Origin: Rhodocyclales bacterium
Lineage (GTDB): Bacteria > Pseudomonadota > Gammaproteobacteria > Burkholderiales > Rhodocyclaceae
Direction of reading: 5' to 3'
DNA length: 64,000 bases
Assembly: GCA_026399435.1 (NCBI GenBank)
Contig: JAPLQX010000035.1
Span: forward strand, 1 to 64,000
Program-made: the position numbers and the translations under genes
Part shown: positions 33,003 to 43,178 of the stretch, one piece after another
Layout of the letters: each line of letters begins with the position of its first letter
Numbering within the stretch: the stretch's first letter is position 1
Notes under the pieces: model-generated
Databases searched by the model: none
Told to the model about the DNA's origin: nothing
What the model saw: only the letters and a program-made list of their open reading frames with translations

Positions 33003-34849
33003 GAGGCCACCTGTTTGCGAATGGGAGTCACCTTGTGTTCCGAGAGCGCGCCGGCGATCTTGCCGGAAATGAAGCGGGCGGTGATCGGCGTGCCATCGTA
33101 GTGCAGCACGCGGACCAGACGCTTCGGATCGACCTGGCCTTCGGTCATCAGCAGCATGCGCAACTGTCCGCTTTCGTTCTGCTCGACGACGAAGACGTGG
33201 TCATGCTCGTCGATGAAATCGATCACTTCGTCGGCAAACGGGAAGCCGCGTACGCGTAGCGTATTGACATGGATGCCCTGTCCTTCGAGCAGCGCCGACG
33301 CCTCGGCCATGGCCGCACTGGTCGAGCCGTAGTAGATGGCACCGAAGCGGCTGGGCTGCGATGCACGGTTCAGTATAGGTGCCGGCACCAGTTTCTTCGC
33401 TGTTTCGAACTTGCGCCGCAGACGCTCCATGTTGTAGACGTAATCGGTTCCCGCCTCGCTGTACTTGGCGTAGGCGTTGCGCGTGGTGCCGCGGCTGAAG
33501 AAGGCGCCTTTGGTCGGGTGCGCGCCGGGAATCGTGCGCCAGGGAATGCCGTCACCGTCCACATCGAGATAGCGGCCGAAATTCTTGCCGGCTTCCAGTT
33601 CCGCCTCGCTCATCACCTTGCCGCGGTCGTAGCGGCGCTGATCGTCCCAGTCGAAAGGCTGGCACAGGCGATCGTTCATGCCGATGTCGAGGTCGAGCAG
33701 GACGAATACCGGAGTCTGCAAACGATCTGCCAAGTCAAAGGCCTGGGCGCCGAGCGTGAAGCACTCGTACGGATCTTCCGGAAACAGCAGCACATGCTTG
33801 GTGTCGCCGTGCGACGCGTAGGCGCAGGAAATCAGGTCAGATTGCTGGGTACGCGTCGGCATGCCGGTGGAAGGACCGCCACGCTGCACGTCGAAGATGA
33901 CAGCCGGCACTTCGGCAAAATAGGCGAGGCCGAAGAATTCCTGCATCAGCGAGATGCCCGGGCCGGAGGTGGCGGTGAAGGCGCGCGAACCATTCCATGC
34001 GGCGCCGATCACCATGCCGATCGAGGCCAGTTCATCTTCCGCCTGAACCACGGCATAACGGGCCATGCCGTTGTCGGGGTCGGTGCGGTACTTGCGGCAA
34101 TAGCTGCTGAAAGCCTCGATCACCGAGGTGGATGGCGTGATCGGGTACCAGGCAGCAACCGTGGCGCCGCCATAGACGGCGCCCAGTCCGCAGGCATCGT
34201 TGCCGTTGACGAAAATCTTGTCGCCGACTCCGTTGGAACGTTCCACCCGGAGACCGATCGGGCAGGAAAGATTCGCCTTGGCGTGGTCGTAGCCAAGTTT
34301 GAGGGCATTGACGTTGGCGCCGATCAGCTTGTCCTTGCCGCGATACTGATCCGCAATCAGCTTCTCGACGCTGGCGAAGTCCATGTCGAGCAGTGCCGTG
34401 AGGGCGCCGACGTACATGATGTTCTTGAACAACTGCCGCTGCCGCGGATCGGTGTATTCGCGATTGCAGATTTCGGTGAGCGGAATCCCAAGCACCGTGA
34501 TGTCCTCGCGAAACCTCGAGCGGGGCAGCGACTTGGTCGAATCGTACACAAGGTATCCGCCCGGCTCGATCTCGGCAATGTCGCGGTCCCAGGTCTGCGG
34601 ATTCATCGCGACCATCAGGTCGCAACCGCCGCGGCGGCCGAGCCAGCCAGCGGCCGAGACGCGCATTTCATACCAGGTCGGCATGCCCTGGATGTTCGAC
34701 GGAAAAATATTGCGCGGCGCCACGGGCACGCCCATGCGCATGATGGCGCGCGCAAACAGTTCGTTGGCGGAGGCCGAACCGGACCCGTTGACGTTGGCAA
34801 ACTTGATGACGAAATCGTTGCTGCTCTGGATGGCGTTCGTGGTACTCAT
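32999..34849 (-). CDS. korA: 2-oxoglutarate oxidoreductase, fused gamma-alpha subunit
   Basis: 616 aa from the ATG at 34849, which overlaps the stop of korC (ATGA). The open frame continues further upstream but only as a shadow of korC. The N-terminal ~190 residues are the gamma-type POR domain (GSGSASANELFARAIMRMG). Then comes the alpha pyrimidine-binding domain: GGATVAAWYPITPSTSVIEA, FTATSGPGISLMQEFFG and GGPSTGMPTRTQQSDL. This fused order is the usual KorA layout. Forms the catalytic core with KorB. Confidence 0.92.
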   Translation of the reverse strand: MSTTNAIQSSNDFVIKFANVNGSGSASANELFARAIMRMGVPVAPRNIFPSNIQGMPTWYEMRVSAAGWLGRRGGCDLMVAMNPQTWDRDIAEIEPGGYLVYDSTKSLPRSRFREDITVLGIPLTEICNREYTDPRQRQLFKNIMYVGALTALLDMDFASVEKLIADQYRGKDKLIGANVNALKLGYDHAKANLSCPIGLRVERSNGVGDKIFVNGNDACGLGAVYGGATVAAWYPITPSTSVIEAFSSYCRKYRTDPDNGMARYAVVQAEDELASIGMVIGAAWNGSRAFTATSGPGISLMQEFFGLAYFAEVPAVIFDVQRGGPSTGMPTRTQQSDLISCAYASHGDTKHVLLFPEDPYECFTLGAQAFDLADRLQTPVFVLLDLDIGMNDRLCQPFDWDDQRRYDRGKVMSEAELEAGKNFGRYLDVDGDGIPWRTIPGAHPTKGAFFSRGTTRNAYAKYSEAGTDYVYNMERLRRKFETAKKLVPAPILNRASQPSRFGAIYYGSTSAAMAEASALLEGQGIHVNTLRVRGFPFADEVIDFIDEHDHVFVVEQNESGQLRMLLMTEGQVDPKRLVRVLHYDGTPITARFISGKIAGALSEHKVTPIRKQVAS

Positions 34850-36633
34850 GTCTTTCTCACCTCGGTCCCGGCTTCGGCGCATTGCAGGAAGAATTTTTGC
34901 ATGTCCCAGGCGCCGGTCGGGCAACGCTCGGCGCACATGCCGCAATGCAGGCAAATGTTTTCGTCCTTGACCATGACGCGTCCGGTCTTCAATACGTCCG
35001 AGACATACAGCGCCTGATCGAGAACCTTCGCCGGCGCCTTGAGACGGCCGCGCAGGTCCTCCTCTTCGCCGTTGCCGGTGAAGGTGATGCACTCCGTCGG
35101 GCAGATATCCACGCAGGCGTCGCATTCGATGCAGGTCTTGACGGTGAATACCGTTTCGATGTCGCAGTTGAGGCAACGCTCGGCCTCGGCGCAAGCCATG
35201 AAAGGATCGAAACCCAGCTCGAGCTCAAGCTTGATGTCCTTGAGGGTCTTTTCCAGCGCCTTCACCGGCACCTTCTTGCGCTCCTCCTCTGACACCTGGT
35301 TGTCATAGCTCCACTCGTGAATGCCCATCTTCTGGCTGGCAAGGTTGACCATCGGCGGCGGACGCTGCTCCAGGCTCTTGCCCCGACAGAACAGATCGAT
35401 GGAGATCGCTGCCGCATGACCCTGTGCCGCGGCGGTAATGATGTTCTTCGGACCCAGCGCGGCGTCGCCGCCGAAAAATACCTTCGGCAGCGACGATTGC
35501 AGCGTCTCCTGGTTCAGTACCGGCATGCCCCACTTGTCGAACTCGAGGCCGATGTCCTTCTCGATCCAGGGGAAGGCATTCTCCTGCCCGATGGCCACCA
35601 GGACTTCGTCGCATTCCATGAGGACATCCGGCTCGCCGGTGGCAATCAGGCTGCGCCTGCCCTTGGCGTCGTATTCGGCGCGCACCTTTTCGAACAGGAC
35701 GCCCGTCAGCCGGCCGTTGTCATGAACGAACTCCTTCGGCACCAGCATGTTGAGAATCGGGATGCCCTCATGAATCGCCTCCTCCTTCTCCCAGGGCGAG
35801 GCCTTCATTTCCTCGAAGCCGCTGCGCACCACCACTTTGACATCTTCGCCGCCCAGCCGGCGTGCCGAGCGGCAGCAGTCCATGGCCGTATTGCCGCCGC
35901 CGAGGACGATCACGCGCTTGGCTATTTTCGTCGTGTGGCCGAAGGCGACATTGGCCAGCCAGTCGATGCCGATCTGGATATGCGCCGCCGCTTCCTTGCG
36001 CCCGGGAATGTCGGCATCGCGTCCGCGTGGCGCGCCGGTACCGACAAAAACCGCATCCCAGTCGCCATCGACCAGTTCGCGCAGGCTATTGACCCAGTGG
36101 TTGTAGCGGGTTTCCACCCCAAGATTGATGATGTAGCCGCACTCTTCGTCGATCACGTCATCGGGGAGGCGGAATTTGGGGATTTGGCTGCGCATCATGC
36201 CGCCTGGGGATGCGCCGCTGTCGAACACCATGATCTGGTAGCCGAGGACGGCCAAATCGCGCGCCACGGTCAGCGACGCGGGACCGGCGCCGACGCAAGC
36301 AATGCGCTTGCCGTTCTTCTTCTCCGGCGCCCGCGGCAGGCGGTCCTGAATGTCGTCCTTGAGGTCGGCGCAAACGCGCTTCAAGCGGCAGATGGCCACC
36401 GGCTCCTTGTCCACTCGGCCGCGACGGCACGCGGGCTCGCAGGGACGATCACAGACACGCCCCAGAATTCCCGGAAAGACATTGGAGCGCCAGTTGATCA
36501 TGTAGGCGTCCGAATAGCGACCGGCAGCGATCAGCCGGATGTATTCGGGAACGGGGGTGTGGGCCGGACAGGCCCACTGACAATCCACGACTTTGTGAAA
36601 ATAATCGGGGGCGCCGATATTCGTCGGTTTCAC
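34846..36633 (-). CDS. korC: FAD/NAD(P) oxidoreductase with 4Fe-4S domains (electron-transfer subunit)
   Basis: 595 aa from a GTG at 36633 (VKPTNIGAPDYFHKVVDCQW), preceded by GGAGA; a longer frame to 36753 lacks similarity. The N-terminus has a GltD-type Fe-S region (CQWACPAHTP, VCDRPCEPACRRG). An FAD site GAGPASLTVARDLAVLG and an NAD(P) site GGGNTAMDCCRSARRLG follow. The C-terminus holds two ferredoxin motifs, CIECDACVDICPTEC and CLHCGMCAERCP. It moves electrons between the KorAB Fe-S centre, NADP and ferredoxin. First gene of korC-A-B. The set matches the system linked in Azoarcus to supply of low-potential electrons for benzoyl-CoA reduction. Confidence 0.88.
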   Translation of the reverse strand: MKPTNIGAPDYFHKVVDCQWACPAHTPVPEYIRLIAAGRYSDAYMINWRSNVFPGILGRVCDRPCEPACRRGRVDKEPVAICRLKRVCADLKDDIQDRLPRAPEKKNGKRIACVGAGPASLTVARDLAVLGYQIMVFDSGASPGGMMRSQIPKFRLPDDVIDEECGYIINLGVETRYNHWVNSLRELVDGDWDAVFVGTGAPRGRDADIPGRKEAAAHIQIGIDWLANVAFGHTTKIAKRVIVLGGGNTAMDCCRSARRLGGEDVKVVVRSGFEEMKASPWEKEEAIHEGIPILNMLVPKEFVHDNGRLTGVLFEKVRAEYDAKGRRSLIATGEPDVLMECDEVLVAIGQENAFPWIEKDIGLEFDKWGMPVLNQETLQSSLPKVFFGGDAALGPKNIITAAAQGHAAAISIDLFCRGKSLEQRPPPMVNLASQKMGIHEWSYDNQVSEEERKKVPVKALEKTLKDIKLELELGFDPFMACAEAERCLNCDIETVFTVKTCIECDACVDICPTECITFTGNGEEEDLRGRLKAPAKVLDQALYVSDVLKTGRVMVKDENICLHCGMCAERCPTGAWDMQKFFLQCAEAGTEVRKT

Positions 36634-36767
36634 GTGCGCTCGGTCTCCACTCACAGTGTGTTGCGCCAAGGCCGTCAGCGGGACGCCGACGCCCAATTGG
36701 TGCACTGTAGCACCGTCTCGCTCCCAGCAAAACCCGTGTGCTGCGTCTTCCAAAAAAACGCCGACGA

Positions 36768-36789
36768 ATTTTCCCTCAAGAGGGAAAAT
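36768..36789. promoter_or_regulatory. 22-base palindrome between korC and the HAD gene
   Basis: ATTTTCCCTC-AA-GAGGGAAAAT is a perfect inverted repeat with 10-base arms and a 2-base centre. It lies in the 199-base divergent region, about 45 bases before the HAD start and 135 before korC. A/T-rich TAGTCT and TAGTAT hexamers follow at 36794-36806 and could be -10 elements. Centre spacing and length fit a dimeric repressor or activator site; no known consensus is matched with confidence. Confidence 0.55.
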
Positions 36790-36832
36790 CGGCTAGTCTT
36801 TAGTATCTACTTTTGTTTTGTGGTGACTCATC

Positions 36833-37552
36833 ATGGCCCTGCGCGCGCTCATTTTTGATGTGGACGGTACCCTTGCCAACACCGAGCGCGACGGCCATCG
36901 CCCTGCGTTCAATGCGGCGTTTGCCGAGGTTGGACTGTCTTGGCACTGGGACGAGGCCTTCTATGGCACCTTGCTGGATGTGACCGGGGGCCTCGAACGG
37001 ATTCGCTACTACGCCGAGCATTTCGACCCGGCCACTTGTGCGCGGCCCGATTTCGACGAATTGCTGCATCGCGTGCACGACATCAAGACGCGAAATTACC
37101 AGCGCCTGCTGGCCGCCGGAGCAATCCCCCTGCGTGCCGACATCGGCCAGCTGATCTGCGACGCCCGTACCGACGGCGTGCGGCTGGCGATAGCATCGAG
37201 TTCGAAGCTGGAGAACGTGGTGGGGCTGCTGCGGGCCAATCTGGGTCCGAACGCCGATACCTGGTTCGATGCCATCGCCTCCGGAAGCGTCGCCGCAGCC
37301 AAGAAGCCTTCGCCGGAACTCTACCTTTGGACGCTGAAGCAACTCAATCTTCCGCCGCGGGATTGCCTGGCCGTGGAGGATTCCTCGCACGGACTCGCGG
37401 CTGCGCTGGCGGCTGGGATTCCGACCGTGGTCACGGTCAGCGATTACACCATCAACGAAAACTTCGATGGCGCACGCATGGTCCTGCCCGAGGCTGACCT
37501 GGTTTCCCTCGACAAGCTGCGCCTGTGGCATGCAACGGCGAGCACATCCTGA
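36833..37552 (+). CDS. CbbY-like HAD-family phosphatase
   Basis: 239 aa. Catalytic motif I FDVDGTLANTE, motif II IASSSK, motif III KKPSPELY and motif IV VEDSSHGLAAA are all present. The alpha-helical cap region includes FYGTLLDVTGGLERIRYY, typical of CbbY-type enzymes that dephosphorylate xylulose-1,5-bisphosphate or related sugar phosphates. No RuBisCO genes are seen, so the substrate is open. Divergent from the kor operon. Confidence 0.88.
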   Translation: MALRALIFDVDGTLANTERDGHRPAFNAAFAEVGLSWHWDEAFYGTLLDVTGGLERIRYYAEHFDPATCARPDFDELLHRVHDIKTRNYQRLLAAGAIPLRADIGQLICDARTDGVRLAIASSSKLENVVGLLRANLGPNADTWFDAIASGSVAAAKKPSPELYLWTLKQLNLPPRDCLAVEDSSHGLAAALAAGIPTVVTVSDYTINENFDGARMVLPEADLVSLDKLRLWHATASTS

Positions 37553-37613
37553 GACCTGGCTTGCAGCCATAAGCCGCGACCGCGCGAGGTCTTGACGACC
37601 GGGGCGCCGCAGT

Positions 37614-38432
37614 TCAGGTCTTCTGATCGCTCGAATGCTGTTCGGCGCGATCAAGTTCCCGGTTCATTTCCTCGTCCGACGGCGGCTGGTAGTCGGACTC
37701 CCCCGTGGGCTCCGCAGCCGGACGCACGATGAAACTCGCCAGGACAATTCCCAGCTCATAGAGCAGCCAAAGCGGCACCGCCATCATGAACTGCGAAATC
37801 ACGTCCGGTGGCGTAAATACGGCGCCAACCACGAAGGCGCCGACGATGACATAGGGTCGCCACTCGCGCAGCTTGGCCACGTCGACCACGCCGATCTTGA
37901 CCAGCACGATGACGATTACCGGCACCTCGAAGGTGACGCCGAAGGCGAGGAACATGGTGAGAACGAAGGAAAAATACTTCTCGATATCGGTCATCCAGGC
38001 CACGCCCTCGGGCGCGAACTTCGACATGAAGCCGAAGACCATCGGGAAAAAAGCGAAGTAGGCAAAGGCCATGCCGACGAAAAACAATATCACCGAGGCG
38101 AACAGAAGCGGTATCGCGAGCTTCTTCTCATGAGAATACAACCCGGGCGCAACAAAGGCCCAGACCTGATAGAGCACATAAGGCAAGACGACCAGGAAAG
38201 CGACCGTCAGCGCCACTTTCATCGGCACCAGGAAAATGCCGACCACGTCAGTGGCGATCATCTGGCCACCCGCTGGCAAGGTCGCCAGCAAAGGGGCGGC
38301 AAGCAGGGAATACAACTCGCGGGCGTAGAAGGCCAGCGGCACGAAAACAATGCCGACCGCGATGAGGATGCGAATCAGGCGATCCCGCAGTTCAACCAGG
38401 TGGGAGAGAAATGTTTCCTGTTCGTCAGCCAT
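37614..38432 (-). CDS. tatC: Sec-independent protein translocase TatC
   Basis: 272 aa, six membrane helices. Conserved ELRDRLIRILIAVG at the N-terminus and FVAPGLYSHEKK in the first periplasmic/cytoplasmic loop region. Recognises twin-arginine signal peptides with TatB. The charged C-terminal tail (PPSDEEMNRELDRAEQ) is normal in Betaproteobacteria. Its start shares one base with the tatB stop. End of the his-hinT-tat gene string. Confidence 0.97.
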   Translation of the reverse strand: MADEQETFLSHLVELRDRLIRILIAVGIVFVPLAFYARELYSLLAAPLLATLPAGGQMIATDVVGIFLVPMKVALTVAFLVVLPYVLYQVWAFVAPGLYSHEKKLAIPLLFASVILFFVGMAFAYFAFFPMVFGFMSKFAPEGVAWMTDIEKYFSFVLTMFLAFGVTFEVPVIVIVLVKIGVVDVAKLREWRPYVIVGAFVVGAVFTPPDVISQFMMAVPLWLLYELGIVLASFIVRPAAEPTGESDYQPPSDEEMNRELDRAEQHSSDQKT

Positions 38433-38842
38433 CAGGACTTCAGTGTTTCGGCGGCCGCTGTGGCGGGCGCGAGCGTTTCCACCGGCTGCGCAGCGGCGAC
38501 CGGAGTGGCCTCAAGAGTCGGCGCCGGTGATACGGCGACATCGGCGACATCGGCGGCCAATGGTGCGATCGCGTTGTTCATCGAAGATTCGACCTCGCGC
38601 ATTTCGTGGGTGACCGAAGTCTCCAGGCTCGTCACCTGATCGGTCATCTGCTGCTGGAGTTTCTTCAACTCATCGAGTTGCATCTCGCGATTGATGTCAG
38701 CCTTGACGTCGCTGACATAGCGTTGCAGACGGCCGAGAAGGAGCCCGGCCGTACGCGCCACCTTGGGCAGGCGCTCAGGGCCGATGACGACCAGCGCCAC
38801 CACGGCGATGACCATCAACTCGGAAAAGCCGACGTCGAACAT
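38432..38842 (-). CDS. tatB: Sec-independent protein translocase subunit TatB
   Basis: 136 aa. N-terminal membrane helix [20 protein letters not shown] followed by the [11 protein letters not shown] hinge and an amphipathic helix, then an Ala/Pro-rich tail. Part of the TatBC receptor complex. Lies 84 bases after tatA. Confidence 0.96.
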   Translation of the reverse strand: MFDVGFSELMVIAVVALVVIGPERLPKVARTAGLLLGRLQRYVSDVKADINREMQLDELKKLQQQMTDQVTSLETSVTHEMREVESSMNNAIAPLAADVADVAVSPAPTLEATPVAAAQPVETLAPATAAAETLKS

Positions 38843-38926
38843 GGTTTCGTTGGGGACTGGGAAATGGTATGGCAGGCTGGAAGAACCGGGGCAGCCAACG
38901 CCCGGACACCACTCACCCGCCCAGGA

Positions 38927-39160
38927 TCAGGACTTGGTCTGTTCCCGACGCGCCTCGACGTCGATGGTGTGACCGCTCACCTGCTGCGGCTCCGCCGGCT
39001 TGTCGGCAGGTTTGTCCGCAGAGGCCTCCTTCATGCCGTCCTTGAATCCCTTGACCGCGCCACCGAGGTCGGACCCCATGTTGCGCAGTTTCTTGGTGCC
39101 GAACACCAGCATGACAATCACCAGCACGATCAGCCAGTGCCAGATGCTCAAAGATCCCAT
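38927..39160 (-). CDS. tatA: Sec-independent protein translocase subunit TatA
   Basis: 77 aa. Membrane helix [20 protein letters not shown] with the [20 protein letters not shown] amphipathic helix, the standard TatA signature. Forms the pore for folded protein export. A GGAG ribosome-binding site precedes the ATG. Between hinT and tatB. Confidence 0.97.
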   Translation of the reverse strand: MGSLSIWHWLIVLVIVMLVFGTKKLRNMGSDLGGAVKGFKDGMKEASADKPADKPAEPQQVSGHTIDVEARREQTKS

Positions 39161-39189
39161 TGTATTTTCTCCTCGCGCTCAGTGAATTT

Positions 39190-39546
39190 TCAAGGCGCCT
39201 TGCGCTTAAGCATTGACCCCAGGGGCTCGGGGCCACCCAGAATATGGACGTGGAGATGATACACCTCCTGATGCCCGATCCGCCCGGTGTTGATGATGGT
39301 GCGGAAGCCTTCGTTGAGGCCCTGGCTCCGGGCCAGGTCGTTCGCCTTGGCAAGCATGCGCCCAAGCAGCATCTGGTGACTCATGTCGGCCTCCATCAGC
39401 GAAGCAATGTGCAGCTTGGGCACAATCATGAAATGCACCGGCGCAATCGGGTTGATGTCATTAAAGGCAAAGATCTCCTCGTCTTCATAGATCTTCTTCG
39501 ACGGGATTTCGCCGCGCGCAATCCTGCAGAAAATGCAATCGCTCAT
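39190..39546 (-). CDS. hinT: HIT-family purine nucleoside phosphoramidase
   Basis: 118 aa. Histidine triad YHLHVHILGG near the C-terminus, with CIFCRIARGEIPSKKIYEDE at the start. Hydrolyses adenosine phosphoramidates. Overlaps hisE by 4 bases, so it is translated as part of the his transcript. Confidence 0.96.
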   Translation of the reverse strand: MSDCIFCRIARGEIPSKKIYEDEEIFAFNDINPIAPVHFMIVPKLHIASLMEADMSHQMLLGRMLAKANDLARSQGLNEGFRTIINTGRIGHQEVYHLHVHILGGPEPLGSMLKRKAP

Positions 39547-39872
39547 GCTTCAGGGTTCCGACTGTTCTTCTCGTCGATACCGGAGATGCCTTCCCTGCGC
39601 CGGAATTCGACCATAACGTCATCGACGCCGATGCCGAACTGGGTCAGCAGGATCATGCTGTGAAACCAGAGATCCGTCACTTCGCGCACCAAATGCAGGC
39701 GATCGCCGTCCTTGGCCGCCATGATGGTCTCGGCGGCTTCCTCCGCCACCTTCTTGCAAATTGCATCGGTGCCCTTGGCATACAGGCTGGCGACGTAGGA
39801 TGAATCGGGCGCCGCGCCCTTGCGTTCAAGCAGCGTCGCCTGAACGCGGTGCATAATTTCAAGATCAATCAT
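39543..39872 (-). CDS. hisE: Phosphoribosyl-ATP pyrophosphatase
   Basis: 109 aa, all-alpha NTP-pyrophosphohydrolase fold. Conserved [20 protein letters not shown] and [23 protein letters not shown] residues carry the E-x-x-E and D metal ligands. Second step of histidine synthesis. Coupled to hisI and hinT by 4-base overlaps. Confidence 0.96.
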   Translation of the reverse strand: MIDLEIMHRVQATLLERKGAAPDSSYVASLYAKGTDAICKKVAEEAAETIMAAKDGDRLHLVREVTDLWFHSMILLTQFGIGVDDVMVEFRRREGISGIDEKNSRNPEA

Positions 39873-40267
39873 TTGTATATCTCCTTCGGGTCCTTGAGGA
39901 CGGGCTCGACATCCCGCCAGCCCGAGGTTTCAAGCCGGTTGAAAAAACAGCTGCGTCTACCTGTGTGGCACGCGATCCCGCCACTCTGCTCGATCTTCAA
40001 CAGCACCACATCCTTGTCGCAATCGACCCGCAGTTCCAGCACCTTCTGCGTATGTCCGGATTCTTCGCCCTTGTGCCACAGGCGCCCACGGGAACGGGAC
40101 CAATACACGGCGTGACCGGATTCGGCCGTCAGCGCGAGCGCCTCGCGATTCATCCAGGCGAACATCAGCACCTCGCCCGTCGCTGCGTCCTGGGCGATCG
40201 CGGGAACCAGGCCCTGCGCGTCCCAGAGCACCTCGTCCAGCCATTGGCTGTTTTGCGGCGCGCTCAC
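39869..40267 (-). CDS. hisI: Phosphoribosyl-AMP cyclohydrolase
   Basis: 132 aa. Zinc- and substrate-binding motif [11 protein letters not shown] and the [11 protein letters not shown] metal segment. Opens the adenine ring of phosphoribosyl-AMP, the third histidine step. A stand-alone HisI with separate HisE is the betaproteobacterial form. Overlaps hisF and hisE by 4 bases each. Confidence 0.96.
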   Translation of the reverse strand: MSAPQNSQWLDEVLWDAQGLVPAIAQDAATGEVLMFAWMNREALALTAESGHAVYWSRSRGRLWHKGEESGHTQKVLELRVDCDKDVVLLKIEQSGGIACHTGRRSCFFNRLETSGWRDVEPVLKDPKEIYK

Positions 40268-41022
40268 AGTCTTACCTCGATGCCGCGGCTGCGCATGTAT
40301 TCCTTCGCCTGGCGCACGGTGTATTCGCCATAGTGAAAAATGCTCGCTGCCAGGACGGCGTCAGCCCGGCCTTCGGTCACGCCGTCGGCCAGATGCTGAA
40401 GGTTGCCGACGCCGCCGCTCGCAATCACCGGGATACCGACGGCGTCGGCAACCGCACGCGTCAGCGCAAGATCGAAACCGGACTTGGTGCCATCCCTATC
40501 CATGCTGGTGAGAAGAATTTCCCCGGCACCAAGGCTTTCAACCTTGCGTGCCCAGTCTATGGCGTCGAGCCCCACATTCTTGCGCCCGCCATGGGTGAAC
40601 ACCTCCCAACGGCCGGGTGCGGTCTGCTTGGCGTCGATGGCGACCACAATGCATTGTGAACCGACCCTGCCCGCGGCATCGGCCACCAGTTGCGGATTAT
40701 TTACCGCCGCCGTATTCATGCTGACCTTGTCGGCGCCGGCGTTCAGCAGCCGGCGCACGTCCTCGACCTGGCGCACGCCGCCACCCACCGTCAGCGGAAT
40801 GAACACTTGCGAGGCGACCGCCTCGACAATGTGCAGAATGATGTCCCGATCATCGGAACTGGCCGTGATGTCGAGAAAAGTCAATTCGTCGGCACCCTGC
40901 TCGTCATAGCGACGAGCGATCTCGACCGGATCGCCGGCATCGCGCAGTTCGACGAAGTTAACGCCCTTGACCACGCGGCCGGCGTTGACATCAAGGCAGG
41001 GAATAATGCGTTTGGCGAGCAT
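40264..41022 (-). CDS. hisF: Imidazole glycerol phosphate synthase cyclase subunit
   Basis: 252 aa beta-alpha barrel. First catalytic Asp in [15 protein letters not shown] (D11); phosphate-binding [11 protein letters not shown] and [12 protein letters not shown]. Receives ammonia from HisH and forms imidazole glycerol phosphate plus AICAR. Follows hisA by 13 bases. Confidence 0.97.
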   Translation of the reverse strand: MLAKRIIPCLDVNAGRVVKGVNFVELRDAGDPVEIARRYDEQGADELTFLDITASSDDRDIILHIVEAVASQVFIPLTVGGGVRQVEDVRRLLNAGADKVSMNTAAVNNPQLVADAAGRVGSQCIVVAIDAKQTAPGRWEVFTHGGRKNVGLDAIDWARKVESLGAGEILLTSMDRDGTKSGFDLALTRAVADAVGIPVIASGGVGNLQHLADGVTEGRADAVLAASIFHYGEYTVRQAKEYMRSRGIEVRL

Positions 41023-41035
41023 GGGTCAAAGCCTT

Positions 41036-41779
41036 TCAGCGGCCGGAGAGCTTGTCCGCCTCCGCTTGGGCTTTCCTGAAATCAAGGGTGCCTTCGTAGA
41101 TCGCGCGACCGGTGATGGCGCCGGTAATGCCCTCACCCTGCACCGCACAGAGCGCCTTGACATCCTTCATGCTGGCAATGCCGCCGCTGGCAATCACCGG
41201 GATGCGCAGCGCCTGCGCCAGCTTCACCGTCGCCTCGATGTTCACGCCGGAAAGCATGCCGTCGCGCCCGATATCGGTATAGATGACGGCTTCGACGCCG
41301 TAGTCCTCGAACTTCTTTGCCAGATCGACCACATCGTGGCCAGTCATCTTCGACCAGCCGTCGACCGCGACCTTGCCATCGCGGGCATCGAGCCCGACGA
41401 TGATGTGTCCGGGAAACGCACCGCAGGCATCGTGCAGAAAGCCGGGGTTCTTCACCGCCGCCGTGCCGATGATGACGTAGGTCAGACCATCGTCGAGGCA
41501 ACGCTCGATGGTTTCCAGGTCGCGAATGCCGCCGCCCAGTTGTACCGGAATCTCGGCGCCGACTTCCTTGAGGATTGCCTTGATCGCGGCTTCATTCTTC
41601 GGCTTGCCGGCAAAGGCGCCGTTGAGGTCGACCAGATGCAGGCGGCGCGCGCCCTGGTCTATCCAGTGTCGGGCCATGGCCGCCGGGTCTTCGGAAAATA
41701 CCGTGGCATCGTCCATTGCGCCCTGTTTCAAGCGGACACAGTGACCATCCTTGAGATCAATCGCAGGTATCAGCAGCAT
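41036..41779 (-). CDS. hisA: ProFAR isomerase
   Basis: 247 aa beta-alpha barrel, paralogous to HisF. General base Asp in [15 protein letters not shown] (D8); [12 protein letters not shown] and [12 protein letters not shown] phosphate loops; VDGWSK segment typical of HisA. Performs the Amadori rearrangement of ProFAR. Co-directional with hisH, 39 bases apart. Confidence 0.97.
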   Translation of the reverse strand: MLLIPAIDLKDGHCVRLKQGAMDDATVFSEDPAAMARHWIDQGARRLHLVDLNGAFAGKPKNEAAIKAILKEVGAEIPVQLGGGIRDLETIERCLDDGLTYVIIGTAAVKNPGFLHDACGAFPGHIIVGLDARDGKVAVDGWSKMTGHDVVDLAKKFEDYGVEAVIYTDIGRDGMLSGVNIEATVKLAQALRIPVIASGGIASMKDVKALCAVQGEGITGAITGRAIYEGTLDFRKAQAEADKLSGR

Positions 41780-41818
41780 AGGAAAATGTGAAGATATGGA
41801 AAAACCGGAGGCCTTGGA

Positions 41819-42457
<639 letters not shown>

Positions 42458-42464
42458 GGAAGGA

Positions 42465-43052
42465 TCAGAGCGAGCCCTTCGTCGAAGGAACGGCGCCCGC
42501 CGCACGCGAATCGGCTTCCACTGCCATGCGCAACGCGCGCGCAAAGGCCTTGAACACGGTCTCCGCCTGATGGTGTGAGTTGTCGCCGCGCAAGGCGTCG
42601 ATGTGCGCCGTGATCCCGGCGTGATTCACCAGACCCTGGAAGAACTCGCGCACCAGGTCGACATCGAACTCGCCGATGGTGGCCCGGGTGAAAGGCACGT
42701 TGAAGACCAGGCCCGGCCGACCGGAAAGATCGACCACCACGCGCGACAGAGCCTCGTCGAGCGGCACGTAGGCGTGCCCATACCGGCGCAAGCCCTTCTT
42801 GTCGCCCAGTGCCTTGGCCAGCGCCTGACCGATGGTGATGCCGACGTCTTCGATGGTGTGATGGGCGTCGATGTGCAGATCGCCCTTGGCCTCGATCGTC
42901 AGATCGATCAGGCCGTGGCGCGCGATCTGATCCAGCATATGGTCGAAGAAACCGATGCCGGTGGCGAGATTGGAGGCTCCCGTGCCGTCGAGATCGAGGG
43001 CGACGCGGATCTTTGTTTCCAGGGTGCTGCGTGTGATTTCGGCTTGCCGCAT
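42465..43052 (-). CDS. hisB: Imidazole glycerol-phosphate dehydratase
   Basis: 195 aa from the ATG at 43052 ([15 protein letters not shown]), the normal length for monofunctional HisB; an upstream in-frame ATG at 43088 would add 12 residues. Two manganese motifs: [10 protein letters not shown] and [12 protein letters not shown]. In related Betaproteobacteria hisB normally follows hisC on the same strand; here hisC is divergent, so this gene now heads the downstream half of the his operon. Confidence 0.95.
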   Translation of the reverse strand: MRQAEITRSTLETKIRVALDLDGTGASNLATGIGFFDHMLDQIARHGLIDLTIEAKGDLHIDAHHTIEDVGITIGQALAKALGDKKGLRRYGHAYVPLDEALSRVVVDLSGRPGLVFNVPFTRATIGEFDVDLVREFFQGLVNHAGITAHIDALRGDNSHHQAETVFKAFARALRMAVEADSRAAGAVPSTKGSL

Positions 43053-43089
43053 GGCAGTCTTGATCGAGCGAAGGGTCGAGGCCTGCATG

Positions 43090-43119
43090 ATACCATCGGC
43101 ACAATAGGCTGTACGTCAA
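43090..43119 (-). promoter_or_regulatory. Candidate promoter for hisB and the downstream his-tat genes
   Basis: On the minus strand -35 TTGACG (43114-43119), 18-base spacer, -10 TGGTAT (43090-43095). A start point near 43083 would exclude the ATG at 43088 and favour the hisB start at 43052. Needed because the divergent hisC breaks the operon here. The -10 is poor. Confidence 0.3.
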
Positions 43120-43178
43120 GCCTGCACGCCAAACCCGAGCCTCAATCACCACTGCCCTAACTACCATTCCGCCTGACC

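Noticed and set aside
34850-35194. N-terminal extension of korA
   Set aside because: It lies inside korC in another frame; the ATG at 34849 overlaps the korC stop as expected for coupled genes.
33269-36858. Two long open frames on the plus strand (33269-35017 and 35317-36858)
   Set aside because: Shadows of korA and korC, which have clear cofactor motifs on the minus strand.
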